Positions 16,220 to 25,047 are shown, counted from the stretch's first letter. The stretch is 64,000 nt of DNA from Curvibacter sp. AEP1-3 (GCF_002163715.1 NZ_CP015698.1:2892201-2956200), one strand, 5' to 3'. Notes: a model not told the origin generated them from the letters alone. Numbers and translations are program-made.

Positions 16220-16948
16220 GTGCCTGCCACCCCCACCAGTCTTGAAGACACCTCTCCGCTGTACCTGCAGCTGGCGCGCCAGCTGGCGGCGGACATTCGT
16301 GCTGGCACCTTCCGGGTAGACCAGGCGCTGCCCTCGGAGCGGGTGCTGTGTGAGTCGCTGGGCGTGTCGCGGATCACGGCGCGCAAGGCGATTGACGTGC
16401 TGGTGGAGCAGGGCCTGGTGGTGCGCAAACATGGCTCGGGCAACTTCATTGCGCCGCGCATCGAGCAGCCCACCAGCAAGCTCGCCAGTTTTTCGGAAGA
16501 GCTGCGCCAGCGCGGCTATGTGCCGGCCAGCCAGTGGATCACCCGCGAAACCGGTGTGGCCACCGTGCCCGAGCGCGAGGCGCTGGGCCTGCAGCGCGGT
16601 GCCAAGGTGGCACGCCTGCTGCGCCTGCGCCTGGCCGATGGCGTGCCCATGGCCTACGAGCACAGCGCGCTGCCTTTGAGTGTGCTGCCCCGCCCGCAGG
16701 AGCTGGACGGCTCGCTCTACCTGCACCTGGCCCGCAGTGGCGCAGCGCCCGTGCGCGCAGTGCAGCACCTGCGCGCCATCAACGCCGCGGCCGACATGGC
16801 TACCCATTTGCAGGTGCCCGAAGGCGCCGCGCTCTTGTGGGTGAGCCGCGTGGCCCACAGTGCAGATGGCAACGCCATCGAATTCACCCAAACCTATTGC
16901 CGCAGCGATTACTACGCCTTTGTGGCCGAACTCCGGAGCAGCCTATGA
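16220..16948 (+). CDS. nagR: GntR-family regulator (HutC/UTRA), NagR-like
   Basis: 242 residues with a GTG start. A GntR winged helix at about residues 12-78 (ALPSERVLCESLGVSRITAR) is followed by a UTRA effector domain (about 95-235) with LLRLRLADGVPMAYEHSAL. Its last four bases overlap the nagA start (ATGA), so the two are translated together. NagR/DasR proteins sense GlcNAc-6-P or GlcN-6-P and control amino-sugar genes, and the operator ahead of the gene has the right half-sites. The name is inferred from linkage to nagA. Confidence 0.82.
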   Translation: MPATPTSLEDTSPLYLQLARQLAADIRAGTFRVDQALPSERVLCESLGVSRITARKAIDVLVEQGLVVRKHGSGNFIAPRIEQPTSKLASFSEELRQRGYVPASQWITRETGVATVPEREALGLQRGAKVARLLRLRLADGVPMAYEHSALPLSVLPRPQELDGSLYLHLARSGAAPVRAVQHLRAINAAADMATHLQVPEGAALLWVSRVAHSADGNAIEFTQTYCRSDYYAFVAELRSSL

Positions 16949-18075
16949 CGGCACTTACTTTTCTGCAAGGCCACATCCTCACCCCCACCGGCTTTGTGCA
17001 CGGCAGCCTGCACATGGGCACCGATGGCCGCATTGTCGGCATCACCGGCGAGCCGGTGAGCGAGGCCCAAGTGCGCGAGAGCAGTGCGCCCATCGTGCTG
17101 CCCGGCTTTATCGACCTGCATGTGCATGGCGGTGCGGGGCACGACATCATGGAAGGCGGCGACGCGGCCTGCCACGTAGCGCGCCTGCATGCGCAGCATG
17201 GCACCACCTCGCTCTTGGCCACCACCATGACGGCTCCACAAGCCGACCTGGATGCCGCCTTTGCCGCACTCGCACCTATGTGCACCGCGCCTGCGCCAAA
17301 TGCCGCCCGCGTGCTGGGTGTGCACCTGGAGGGGCCGTACATCAGCGAGGCGCGCTTGGGCGCTCAACCGCCATTCGCCCGGCCCGCGAGCTTTGACGAA
17401 ATCCACCGCCTGCATGCGCTGGCGCCCATTCGCCTGATCACGCTGGCGCCCGAGGTGGGGGGCAACGAGGCACTGATTGCACAGCTGGTGGCCGAGGGCT
17501 TCAAGGTGCAGCTGGGCCACACCACCGGCAGTTACGAGCAGGGTGTGGCTGCGCTGCGCTGCGGGGCCACGGGCTTTACCCATTTGTTCAACGCCATGTC
17601 GGCCTTGCACCACCGCGAGCCCGGCATGGTGGGTGCGGCGCTGGCGCATGCCGAGTTTGCAGAAGTCATTCCCGACCTGCTGCACGTGCACCCCGGCGCC
17701 ATCCACGCGGCGCTGCGCGCCATCCCCAAGCTGTATTGCGTGACCGACTCCACCTCAGCTGCCGGTATGCCCGATGGCGACTACAAGCTCGGCCGCCACA
17801 CCGTGACCAAGTGCATGGGAGGTGTGCGCCTGGCCGATGGCACGCTGGCCGGCTCGGTGCTCAGCATGGACCAGGCGTTGCGCAACCTCGTCAACACACT
17901 GGGCCTGAGCCTGGCGGACGCCAGCAGCCGGGTGTCCACCTTCGCGGCCGACCACATGGGCTTATCCGACCGCGGGCGTTTGCAGACTGGCGCCTGGGCA
18001 GATGCGGTAGTGCTCGACCGCAACTTGCAGGTGCAAGCCGTGTGGGTCGAGGGGCGCGGCGTGCTACAAAAGTAG
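16945..18075 (+). CDS. nagA: N-acetylglucosamine-6-phosphate deacetylase
   Basis: 376 residues from the ATG at 16945. Amidohydrolase motifs are complete: the HVHGG metal motif near residue 60, HLEGPY near 127 with the metal-binding Glu, GHTTG near 192, HLFNAMS near 213 and the catalytic Asp in TDSTSAAGM near 270. It removes acetate from GlcNAc-6-P to give GlcN-6-P. It is coupled to nagR. The expected transporter, kinase and deaminase are not adjacent but occur about 6 kb downstream (23783-29995). The stop codon lies inside a degenerate interspersed repeat. Confidence 0.92.
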   Translation: MTALTFLQGHILTPTGFVHGSLHMGTDGRIVGITGEPVSEAQVRESSAPIVLPGFIDLHVHGGAGHDIMEGGDAACHVARLHAQHGTTSLLATTMTAPQADLDAAFAALAPMCTAPAPNAARVLGVHLEGPYISEARLGAQPPFARPASFDEIHRLHALAPIRLITLAPEVGGNEALIAQLVAEGFKVQLGHTTGSYEQGVAALRCGATGFTHLFNAMSALHHREPGMVGAALAHAEFAEVIPDLLHVHPGAIHAALRAIPKLYCVTDSTSAAGMPDGDYKLGRHTVTKCMGGVRLADGTLAGSVLSMDQALRNLVNTLGLSLADASSRVSTFAADHMGLSDRGRLQTGAWADAVVLDRNLQVQAVWVEGRGVLQK

Positions 18076-18103
18076 GAGCTGCTCGCGCAGCTGCTACGAG
18101 CGC
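18072..18103 (-). repeat. degenerate interspersed repeat between convergent genes
   Basis: A reversed, partly decayed copy (GTAGGAGCTGCTCGCGCA then GCTACGAGCGCTT) spans the gap between nagA and csbD. Its inverted TAG trinucleotides supply the stop codons of both genes. Confidence 0.5.
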
Positions 18104-18285
18104 TTGAGGGCTTTGGAGACACTTTCCTTGGCATCGCCTACCGAGGCGCGCACCGCGCCCATGTTCTTCTGGACGTTGCCTTTGACTTCCATGGACTTGT
18201 TGCCCAGGGCTTTGCCGACGACCTCTTTGACCTTGCCTTTGGCTTCCTGTGTGCGTCCCTTGATCTGATCTTTGTTGATACCCAT
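18094..18285 (-). CDS. CsbD family stress protein
   Basis: 63 residues, very rich in Lys, Glu, Ala and Gly: MGINKDQIKGRTQEAKGKVKE followed by KALGNKSMEVKGNVQKNMG. This is the normal size and two-repeat pattern of CsbD-like proteins, which are small, disordered and induced in general stress; the molecular role is unknown. It is a single-gene unit convergent with nagA, with a GGAGCT ribosome site ahead of the ATG. Confidence 0.88.
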   Translation of the reverse strand: MGINKDQIKGRTQEAKGKVKEVVGKALGNKSMEVKGNVQKNMGAVRASVGDAKESVSKALKRS

Positions 18286-18646
18286 GAGTAGCTCCTGAAA
18301 AGGTGGGCCGGCTCGTCACCGGCATGCAACGGGGGCTGCATGCTTGCCACAGTAGGCCGCTGCCAACAGGGTGTCGGTGCGCAGGCGCACCCGGGGTGAA
18401 AACGGTCTTTTATATTCAGGGGTAATAAAGGTGTTGACTTTTATTTACGTATGGATATAATTCAACGCAGGAACACGGTGCTACCCCCACACACCCCGTT
18501 CCACGGAGCCGCCAAGAGAAGTCTTTTGCCGTCGGCATCCGGCCTATTCGACACCTGTCGACCGCGTTGATCTGCAGAGCAGCAGCCAACCGAATCTCTT
18601 TTTGCTCAAGCCGGCCTGATAACGTGGCCCGCACCTCTCCCTTTTC
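18286..18646 (+). promoter_or_regulatory. long upstream region with promoter and leader
   Basis: This 361 bp stretch has no convincing gene. It contains a strong sigma-70 promoter, TTGACT at 18434-18439 and TATAAT at 18456-18461 with a 16 bp spacer, giving a start near 18468 and an untranslated leader of about 180 nt before the small protein gene at 18647. The long leader ahead of an RRM RNA-binding protein operon recalls cold-shock leaders, but no specific structure was proven here. Confidence 0.6.
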
Positions 18647-18886
18647 ATGAATCAGAATTTCGAATCCGCTATCCCCATGGGCAACTACATTGTTTCGCCC
18701 GCAACGCAAGAAACCAGCAACGGTCTGTACCGTGCCTCCATCGCCGTTCAGCGCAGCCAGAGCAAGGGCGCTTACTGCCGGGTCTTTAACTTCGACTGCG
18801 AGTTTGTCTCCCGTGAAGCTGCCCGCGTGTACGCCATTACCCAAGGCTGGTTAGAAACCGGCAGCGCCAATGCGCAAACCTGCTGA
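18647..18886 (+). CDS. small protein of unknown function upstream of RRM gene
   Basis: 79 residues, soluble, without signal peptide or membrane segment. The middle reads YRASIAVQRSQSKGAYCRVF and then FVSREAARVYAITQGW, a compact alpha/beta pattern I do not recognise. There is no clear Shine-Dalgarno before the ATG at 18647 nor before the in-frame ATG at 18677, so the start is uncertain; the coding frame itself is supported by third-position GC. It lies 114 bp before the RRM gene behind a common strong promoter, so the two are probably cotranscribed. Confidence 0.55.
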   Translation: MNQNFESAIPMGNYIVSPATQETSNGLYRASIAVQRSQSKGAYCRVFNFDCEFVSREAARVYAITQGWLETGSANAQTC

Positions 18887-19000
18887 AGCAGGCCGGACGC
18901 ACCAAGCCACCGACATCACCCCATTCCGCCGCCCGCAAAGGCTGCAAACCCGCGCACCCCAGCCACCCGGGCTGACAGCGCACTCACTGAAAGGCTCACC

Positions 19001-19297
19001 ATGAGCAGCAAAATTTACGTGGGCAACCTGCCCTACTCCGTCACTGACGACAGCCTGCAGAGCAACTTCTCCGAATTCGGCGAAGTCACCTCCGCCAAGG
19101 TCATGATGGACCGCGACACCGGCCGTTCCAAGGGCTTCGCCTTTGTGGAAATGAGCACGCCCGCATTTGCCCAAGCCGCCATTGACGGTTTGAACGGCCA
19201 ATCCGTGGATGGCCGCTCCATCGTGGTCAACCTGGCCCGTCCGCGTGAAGACCGCGGCAGCTCGGATGGCTACCGTGGTGGCCGTAGCAGCTACTAA
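19001..19297 (+). CDS. RRM-domain RNA-binding protein
   Basis: 98 residues. A single RNA recognition motif shows RNP2 as IYVGNL at the start and RNP1 as KGFAFVEM near residue 44, followed by a short Arg/Gly/Ser tail (REDRGSSDGYRGGRSSY). AAAGG lies before the ATG. Bacterial RRM proteins of this size are often cold- or stress-induced RNA chaperones that bind single-stranded RNA. It is followed by a perfect bidirectional terminator and shares a promoter with the small gene upstream. Confidence 0.9.
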   Translation: MSSKIYVGNLPYSVTDDSLQSNFSEFGEVTSAKVMMDRDTGRSKGFAFVEMSTPAFAQAAIDGLNGQSVDGRSIVVNLARPREDRGSSDGYRGGRSSY

Positions 19298-19312
19298 GCG
19301 CTAATCGCCCAC

Positions 19313-19343
19313 AAAAAAGCCGGCTCTGGTAGCCGGCTTTTTT
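19313..19343. terminator. bidirectional rho-independent terminator
   Basis: A 13 bp perfect stem (AAAAAAGCCGGCT and its complement) with a CTGGT loop ends in T-runs on both strands. It serves the RRM gene on the plus strand and the Cys-repeat protein gene on the minus strand. Confidence 0.93.
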
Positions 19344-19358
19344 GCGTCTGGCGACGAA

Positions 19359-19943
19359 TTACATCTTGCCGAACTTGGCCTTGGCCGCTGCCATGCAGGT
19401 GTCCTTGGCGGTGGAGGCCAGGGCATCGCACTTCTCTTCTGCCACCTTGAGTTCAGCGGCGCGCTTGTCGGCGGCCGCATCGGTGCGGACTTCCTTGTTG
19501 TCGGTTTTGGCGTCCGAGTTGGTTTGGCCGGTCTTCATTTGCACGGTGGCGTCGGCCTTGGCGGTAGTGCGCGCGGCCTTGGCCTCTTTCACACATACAT
19601 CCTTGGGGTTGCCCGACAGGTCATCGCACTTTTGTTTGGCCACGTCATAAGTGGCCTCTGCCTGCTCGGTGCGCACTTTGTATTGCGTTTTGAGCGTGGG
19701 CTTGTAGGTGTTGTCCAGCTCGGCCAGCGCTACCGACTCTTTGCCTTTGGCCTCGGCAACACAGATGTCACGCGCATTGCCGGACTGGGAGTTGCAGGCC
19801 TTTTTGGCGGTGCTGTATTCGTTCTTGATGCGCGTCTTGCTGGCGTTGAAGTCGGTAGGCGACATCTGCGCCATCGCAGTGCCGGCAAACAGCAAGCAGG
19901 CGGCCATAGTGGCGCTGCTCAGCAGGGTGTGGGTAGTTTTCAT
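19359..19943 (-). CDS. exported protein with three Cys-pair repeats
   Basis: 194 residues. A signal peptide ends at AGTAMAQ. The mature protein is charged, helical and Lys/Ala-rich, with three similar segments each carrying two cysteines: KKACNSQSGNARDICVAEAK, KQKCDDLSGNPKDVCVKEAK and EEKCDALASTAKDTCMAAAK, spaced by about 55-75 residues. Each pair is separated by 11 residues, suggesting three intra-repeat disulfides in periplasmic helical hairpins. No named family was recognised. It converges on the RRM gene with a shared terminator. Confidence 0.7.
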   Translation of the reverse strand: MKTTHTLLSSATMAACLLFAGTAMAQMSPTDFNASKTRIKNEYSTAKKACNSQSGNARDICVAEAKGKESVALAELDNTYKPTLKTQYKVRTEQAEATYDVAKQKCDDLSGNPKDVCVKEAKAARTTAKADATVQMKTGQTNSDAKTDNKEVRTDAAADKRAAELKVAEEKCDALASTAKDTCMAAAKAKFGKM

Positions 19944-20052
19944 GGGGAATCCTTAAAGTGAAAACAGTGGCAGGCCATGCAGGCCTGAGAGTCGTCACAG
20001 TAAGGGGGAAGGGGCGGCCGGTCTGTTCGTTGGTGGACATACCGGCGCGGGG

Positions 20053-21528
20053 CTAGTCGGCCGGCAACGCTGCCAGTAGCACCGTCACCACCAGCCCGCC
20101 CTCGGCGTGGTTGTGCAGCCTGATTTCGCCGCCATGGGCCTGGATGATGTTGCGCGCTATGCCCAGGCCCAAACCGGTGCCTGTGCGGTTTTGTTGCTGG
20201 CCGTGACTGAGGCGCACATGCGGCTCAAACGCGGCTGACATGCTGGCCTGTGCAATGCCGGGGCCGAAGTCGCGCACCTCCACCAGCGCGCGGCTGCCTT
20301 GCAGGCTCAGGCGCACCTGCACCCGCTCGCCATAGAGCACTGCGTTGTCCAGCAGGTTGCTCAGGGCGCGCTCCAGCGCCAGCGGTTTACCCAGCACGCT
20401 CACCGGCTCTGCCGTGCATTCGATGGTGGCGTCGGGGTGAATGGGGCGTTGTGCCAGGCGGGCGAGCAGGGTGTCCAGCCGCACGGGGGTGAGGTTCTCG
20501 TGAATGTCAGTGTCTTTCACGCTTTGCAGCGCGGCTTTGACCATCACATCGAGGTCATCCAGGTCTTCGTGGAACTCGGCGCGCAGGGTGTCGTCGTCCA
20601 GCAGTTCGGTGCGCAACTTGAGCCGCATGATGGGCGTTTTGAGCCCGTGCGAAATGCCCAGAAACAGCCGCTCCCGGTCCACCAAATAGCCCTGAATGCG
20701 GGCCTGCATTTCATTGAAGGCGCGTGCGGTGCGGCGCAGCTCGGCGGTGCCGGTTTCGGGCACGCTCTCGGGTGCGGTGTCGCTACCAAAGGCATTGGCG
20801 GCCGAGGCAATTTTGTTCAGCGGGCGTATGAGCCCGCGCACCAGCAGCACGCTGATCACCAGGGCGGTCAGCAGCGTCACGAGTTGCAAGGCCACGCGGT
20901 CCCAGGTGAGGGGGTTGGCGTTCTCCAGAAAGTAGGGGTCGGGCATGGTGGTGGCCAGGTACAGCCAGCGCCCGGGTTCGAACTCGGCCTGGATGACCAG
21001 CACCGGTGCGGGGCGCGGGCGCAGCAGCAGGGTGGCTTCCACCCACGAGTCCGGCAGGTCGCGCACCATGCGCCCGTCGTCAGAAACCTGCAGCGTCTCG
21101 GGCCAGGCAAAGGCCACGCTGGGGGCTTGGGTGTTGCCCGCCAGGTTGCGGGTGAGGTCGCCCTGCATGGCTTCCACCACGGCGTCCACCAGGCCGTTAC
21201 CTTCCACCGGCTGCACCGGCACACGCGCTTTGTTTACGTTGATGAAAAAGCGGGTGCCGCCCATGGTGCGCAGCTGCTCAATCAGGATGGGGCGGAACTG
21301 CGGCGGGAGGTCGCGGAAGAAGCGTATGGAGCCTGCCGCGTTCAGCGCAATCGCGTGGCCGGCACTCAGGGCTTCGGCCCGCGCACTCTCGCGCAACTGC
21401 CTTGCCCACAGCAAGGTACCCACCAGCTGCGCGCTGATGACGCCCAGTGCCATGACCACCACGATGCGGCCTAGCAGGCTGTCGGGCAGGTAGCGCCGCG
21501 TCCAGCGGCGGCGCTCAGGGTTCGGCAT
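20053..21528 (-). CDS. two-component sensor histidine kinase
   Basis: 491 residues. The first membrane helix is at about residues 17-38, a periplasmic sensor follows to about 205, and the second helix at about 210-230 leads to a HAMP domain. The H-box is FLGISHGLKTPIMRLKLRTE, unusual in having Gly-Leu-Lys instead of Asp-Leu-Arg after the phospho-His. The ATP-binding N, G1 and G2 boxes are complete (NLLDNAVLYG, VRDFGPGI, TGLGLGI). It overlaps its regulator gene by 14 bp and belongs to an SBP-RR-HK unit, so it probably senses a carbon source together with the solute-binding protein. The GltR/GtrS glucose system of Pseudomonas is a plausible comparison. Confidence 0.9.
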   Translation of the reverse strand: MPNPERRRWTRRYLPDSLLGRIVVVMALGVISAQLVGTLLWARQLRESARAEALSAGHAIALNAAGSIRFFRDLPPQFRPILIEQLRTMGGTRFFINVNKARVPVQPVEGNGLVDAVVEAMQGDLTRNLAGNTQAPSVAFAWPETLQVSDDGRMVRDLPDSWVEATLLLRPRPAPVLVIQAEFEPGRWLYLATTMPDPYFLENANPLTWDRVALQLVTLLTALVISVLLVRGLIRPLNKIASAANAFGSDTAPESVPETGTAELRRTARAFNEMQARIQGYLVDRERLFLGISHGLKTPIMRLKLRTELLDDDTLRAEFHEDLDDLDVMVKAALQSVKDTDIHENLTPVRLDTLLARLAQRPIHPDATIECTAEPVSVLGKPLALERALSNLLDNAVLYGERVQVRLSLQGSRALVEVRDFGPGIAQASMSAAFEPHVRLSHGQQQNRTGTGLGLGIARNIIQAHGGEIRLHNHAEGGLVVTVLLAALPAD

Positions 21529-22234
21529 GGGCGCTCACGTCCGCCGAGAACACATAGCCGCTGCCGCGCACGGTTTTGATCAACACCGGCTGCTTGCCAT
21601 CGTCATGCAGGCGCTGGCGCAGGCGGCTCACCTGCACATCGAGTGAGCGGTCCAAAGGCCCGAGGTCGCGGCCACGGGTTTGCTCCATCAGGCGGGCGCG
21701 GTCCAGAGTTTCGCCTGCATGTTCGGCAAAAAAGCGCAGCAGGTTGAAGTCCATGCTGGTGAGCACCACCGGCTGGCCTTGCGGGTCGGTGAGCACACGC
21801 TCCACCACGTCCATGCTGAAGCCGGCGAATTTCAAAAACCGCACAGGCGCACCGGGCGCGCCCAGCTGCATGCGGCGGTGGATGGCCTTGATGCGGGCCA
21901 GTAGCTCGCGCGGGTTGTAGGGTTTGGCGATGTAGTCGTCAGCCCCCAGCTCCAGCCCGACGATGCGGTCCGTGTCGTCCGCGCTGGCAGTCAACATGAT
22001 GATGGGCACCGGCGACTGGCTGCGCACGCTGCGGCACAGGGTGAATCCATCGGTGTCGGGCAGCATCACATCGAGGATGACCAGGCTCAGTTCGTCCTTG
22101 AAGCGCTCGAACTCGGCGTTGAAGCTGGCGCCGTCGTGGGCCACGCGGACTTCGTACTGGTGCTTCTCCAGATAGGTCTTGAGCAGGTTGCGGGTTTTTT
22201 GGTCGTCGTCAACGACAAGCAGGGTGCGGGTCAT
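21515..22234 (-). CDS. OmpR-family response regulator
   Basis: 239 residues: a receiver domain (about 1-120) with the DD acid pair in VVDDDQ, the phospho-Asp in LVILDVMLPD and the Lys in IAKPYNP, then an OmpR-type winged helix (about 135-230) ending VRGSGYVF. It follows the solute-binding protein gene by 16 bp and overlaps the sensor kinase, so the three form one operon. The divergent sugar transporter operon at 23783 onwards is the obvious candidate target. Confidence 0.92.
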   Translation of the reverse strand: MTRTLLVVDDDQKTRNLLKTYLEKHQYEVRVAHDGASFNAEFERFKDELSLVILDVMLPDTDGFTLCRSVRSQSPVPIIMLTASADDTDRIVGLELGADDYIAKPYNPRELLARIKAIHRRMQLGAPGAPVRFLKFAGFSMDVVERVLTDPQGQPVVLTSMDFNLLRFFAEHAGETLDRARLMEQTRGRDLGPLDRSLDVQVSRLRQRLHDDGKQPVLIKTVRGSGYVFSADVSAHAEP

Positions 22235-22250
22235 GGGCTGGTCGTGCGGG

Positions 22251-23513
22251 TTAGCGTTCGGCGCTGGGTGCGCGGATCACGGAGGCCAGGCGGCGCTGGG
22301 CCTCCTGGGTTTCCATGCGGGGGTCGGTCAGGTAGCGCCACAGGGTCTGGGCCACGGCGTCTTTGATGGCTTCATCGGCCGCCATGCGGTGGGCCAGGCT
22401 GGGTACGCGCGCATTGCGCGGGCTGGCAAAGGTTTCCCAGGAGTCGCGGGCGCAGCCGTCGAGTGTCGCGGGATCCATGTCTCGGCGTACCGGCACCGCG
22501 CCTTTGAAGCGGTTGTAGGCCAGCTGCGCAGGAATGCCGGTGACCACCTCAGCCATCTTTTCCTGGGCGGCTTCGCGCGGACGGGCGCTGACCAGCATGG
22601 CCAGCGTGTCGATGCTGTAGAGGTGCATGTTCTCGGTGCCGGGCACCACGGCACAGCCGAAGTCGCGCACCGGGCTGGCGCCCCAGGCCATGAGCTCGCC
22701 CTTGGCCCAATCGCCCATGATCATCATGCCGGCGTTGTCAGCCATGAGCTCGCGGGTGCTCTCGGTCCAGGGGCGTTCCACAGGGGCGTCGGTGGCCAGG
22801 GCGCGCAGCCAGCGCAGGCGTTGCAGGGCGCGCTCCACGCGGACGTCCATCCATGCGCTGCTCTTGCGCTGCACGATGAGCTCGCGGTAGAGCGCAGGGC
22901 CTGCGTCGCCGAGCAGCACCGTCTCAAACACCGTGGCAATCTGCCAGGGCTCGTCGCTCCAGGCCAGCGGCCGTATGCCTTTGGCTTGCAGCTTGCGGGC
23001 CGTCATTTCAAACTCGGCCCAAGTGCGGGGTGGCGTGAGGCCCAGCCTGCCGAACACCTTGCGGTTGTAGAGCAAGGTGTTGATGCGGTGTATGCCCAGC
23101 GGTGCGGCAATCACATCGCCTTTGTAAGTGACGAGTTCAAGTACGGTGGGGAACAACACCTGCGACCAGCGCTGGCGCTGCGCCACCGCATTGAGCGGCA
23201 TCACCAGCCCGATGTCGGCCCAGTCGGTGAGGGTGGTGCCAATCAGCTGCGCCACATCCGGCGGGTCGCCCATGAGCACCCGGCTCTTGAGCACTTTGAC
23301 TGCGGCCATGCCCCCGCCACCGGGGATGGCAGCGTCTTTCCACTGCACGCCGGCCTGCGCCAGTTGCAGGGCGAGCTGGTCAGCGGCTTTGCGTTCGCTG
23401 GCCGAGGTCCACCAGTGCAGCACGTCCATGGGCACGCCCATCTGTTGGGCCTGCGCGCTGTGCAGACATACACAACAGAGCAGCAGGGCAGCGAGGCGGG
23501 CGAAACCTTTCAT
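22251..23513 (-). CDS. extracellular solute-binding protein linked to the two-component system
   Basis: 420 residues from the ATG at 23513, which has AGGAA upstream and opens a signal peptide ending SAQAQ. It is a family 1 sugar-binding fold (VLHWWTSASERKAADQLA, then WAEFEMTARKLQAKGIRPLAW and SIDTLAMLVS). It is not followed by permease genes but by a response regulator and histidine kinase, so it may act as a sensory co-receptor instead of, or as well as, a transport protein. It shares the fold but low identity with the transporter SBP at 23783-25030. Confidence 0.88.
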   Translation of the reverse strand: MKGFARLAALLLCCVCLHSAQAQQMGVPMDVLHWWTSASERKAADQLALQLAQAGVQWKDAAIPGGGGMAAVKVLKSRVLMGDPPDVAQLIGTTLTDWADIGLVMPLNAVAQRQRWSQVLFPTVLELVTYKGDVIAAPLGIHRINTLLYNRKVFGRLGLTPPRTWAEFEMTARKLQAKGIRPLAWSDEPWQIATVFETVLLGDAGPALYRELIVQRKSSAWMDVRVERALQRLRWLRALATDAPVERPWTESTRELMADNAGMMIMGDWAKGELMAWGASPVRDFGCAVVPGTENMHLYSIDTLAMLVSARPREAAQEKMAEVVTGIPAQLAYNRFKGAVPVRRDMDPATLDGCARDSWETFASPRNARVPSLAHRMAADEAIKDAVAQTLWRYLTDPRMETQEAQRRLASVIRAPSAER

Positions 23514-23782
23514 TTCCTGTCGATTTGTAATGTTGTGTATGACTGCCCGTCCGCACCCCGTCCGACGGCCTCTGCAGAGGCCGCGCGGCAGGTAATAAAG
23601 CGTAATGCGCAAGTGCGGTACATGGCGGAAAAACGGAATGAAATCAACGACTTATCTTTGTAATCGGGCCCGCCTGATGCGGTTTGATATTACAGGGGTC
23701 AAAGCATAACCTCCGCCCCACTGAACGGCTACCGCGATGCACGGAGCCGGCAGTTTCATTCAACAAATGATCAGGAGATTCC

Positions 23783-25030
23783 ATGTCCCATTCCCTTCGC
23801 ATGGCCGCCGCTGCGGCAGCGCTGGTTTGCAGTAGCTTTGCAGGTGCCGGTACGCTCACCATTGAGAGCTGGCGTGTTGACGACAAAGGTTTGTGGGAAG
23901 ACGTGCTGCTGCCCGCCTTCTACAAAGCCCACCCCGGCATTACCGTCAAGTTCGCGCCCACTGCACCCCCTGAGTACAACTCTGCCCTGAACGCCCGCCT
24001 GACCGCCGGCACTGCAGGTGACCTGGTGACCTGCCGTCCGTTTGACGTGTCCTTGGACCTGTACAAGAAGGGCCATCTGGACAAGCTCAACGGCAATGCA
24101 GCCCTGAAGAACTTCCCCGAGTCCGCCCAGGTGGCGTGGCAGACCGATGACGGCAAGGACACCTACTGCGTGCCCATGGCGTCTGTGATCCACGGTTTCT
24201 TCTACAACAAGAAGGTGTTTGCCGAGCTGGGCCTGAACCCGCCCGTGACCGAAGCCGACTTCTTCAATGTGCTGGACAAGGTCAAGGCCGCCGGCAAGGT
24301 CGCTCCGATTGCCATGGGCACCGCCGACCAGTGGGAAACCCACCAGATCGTGTACACCGGCATCGGCCCGAACTACTGGAAGGGTGAAGAAGGTCGCAAG
24401 GCACTGATCGCCGGCAAGAAGAAGTTCACCGACCCCGAGTTTGTGAAAACCTGGGACGTGATGGGCAAATGGGCCAACTACCTGCCCAAGGGCTACCAGG
24501 CCCAGACCTATGGCGACTCGCAAAACCTGTTCGGCAGCGGCCGCGCGGCCATCTACCCCGCGGGCTCATGGGACATCTCTTACTTTGAAGGCAACAGCAA
24601 AGTGGAATTCGGCGCCTTCAAGCCGCCCGTGGCCAAGGCCGGTGACCCTTGCTACATCTCGGACCACACCGACATCGCCATGGGCGTGAACAGCAAGAGC
24701 AAGAACAAGGCAGACGCCCAGGTGTTCCTGAACTGGCTGGCGAGCAAAGAGTTTGCCGACCTGTACACCAACAAGGTGACCGGCTTCTTCTCGCTCTCCA
24801 ACCACGCGATTGATGTGAAGAACCCTGTGGCCAAGGAAATGATCGGCTGGCGCAACCAGTGCAAGAGCACCATCCGCCTGAACGCCCAGATCATGAGCCG
24901 CGGAACCCCGAGCATGGAAAACGAGTTCTGGAACGTGAACTCCCAGGTCATGAACGGAAAGATGGCGCCCAAGGACGCTGCTGCGCAGATCCAGAACGGC
25001 TTTGCCAAGTGGTACGCACCTGCCAAGTAA
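23783..25030 (+). CDS. sugar ABC transporter, solute-binding protein
   Basis: 415 residues. A signal peptide ends at SSFAGAG and the mature start is LTIESWRVDD. It has typical family 1 traits: APTAPPEYNSALNARLTAG near residue 55, FYNKKVFAELGLNPPVTEADF near 145, GRAAIYPAGSWD near 255. A GGAG site precedes the ATG. It heads the transporter operon, and a strong 13 bp hairpin follows its stop. The clustering with a BadF kinase and a SIS enzyme suggests an amino sugar such as GlcNAc or chitobiose as substrate, but binding residues do not prove it. Confidence 0.9.
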   Translation: MSHSLRMAAAAAALVCSSFAGAGTLTIESWRVDDKGLWEDVLLPAFYKAHPGITVKFAPTAPPEYNSALNARLTAGTAGDLVTCRPFDVSLDLYKKGHLDKLNGNAALKNFPESAQVAWQTDDGKDTYCVPMASVIHGFFYNKKVFAELGLNPPVTEADFFNVLDKVKAAGKVAPIAMGTADQWETHQIVYTGIGPNYWKGEEGRKALIAGKKKFTDPEFVKTWDVMGKWANYLPKGYQAQTYGDSQNLFGSGRAAIYPAGSWDISYFEGNSKVEFGAFKPPVAKAGDPCYISDHTDIAMGVNSKSKNKADAQVFLNWLASKEFADLYTNKVTGFFSLSNHAIDVKNPVAKEMIGWRNQCKSTIRLNAQIMSRGTPSMENEFWNVNSQVMNGKMAPKDAAAQIQNGFAKWYAPAK

Positions 25031-25047
25031 ACCGCAGCGTGTGAGTC

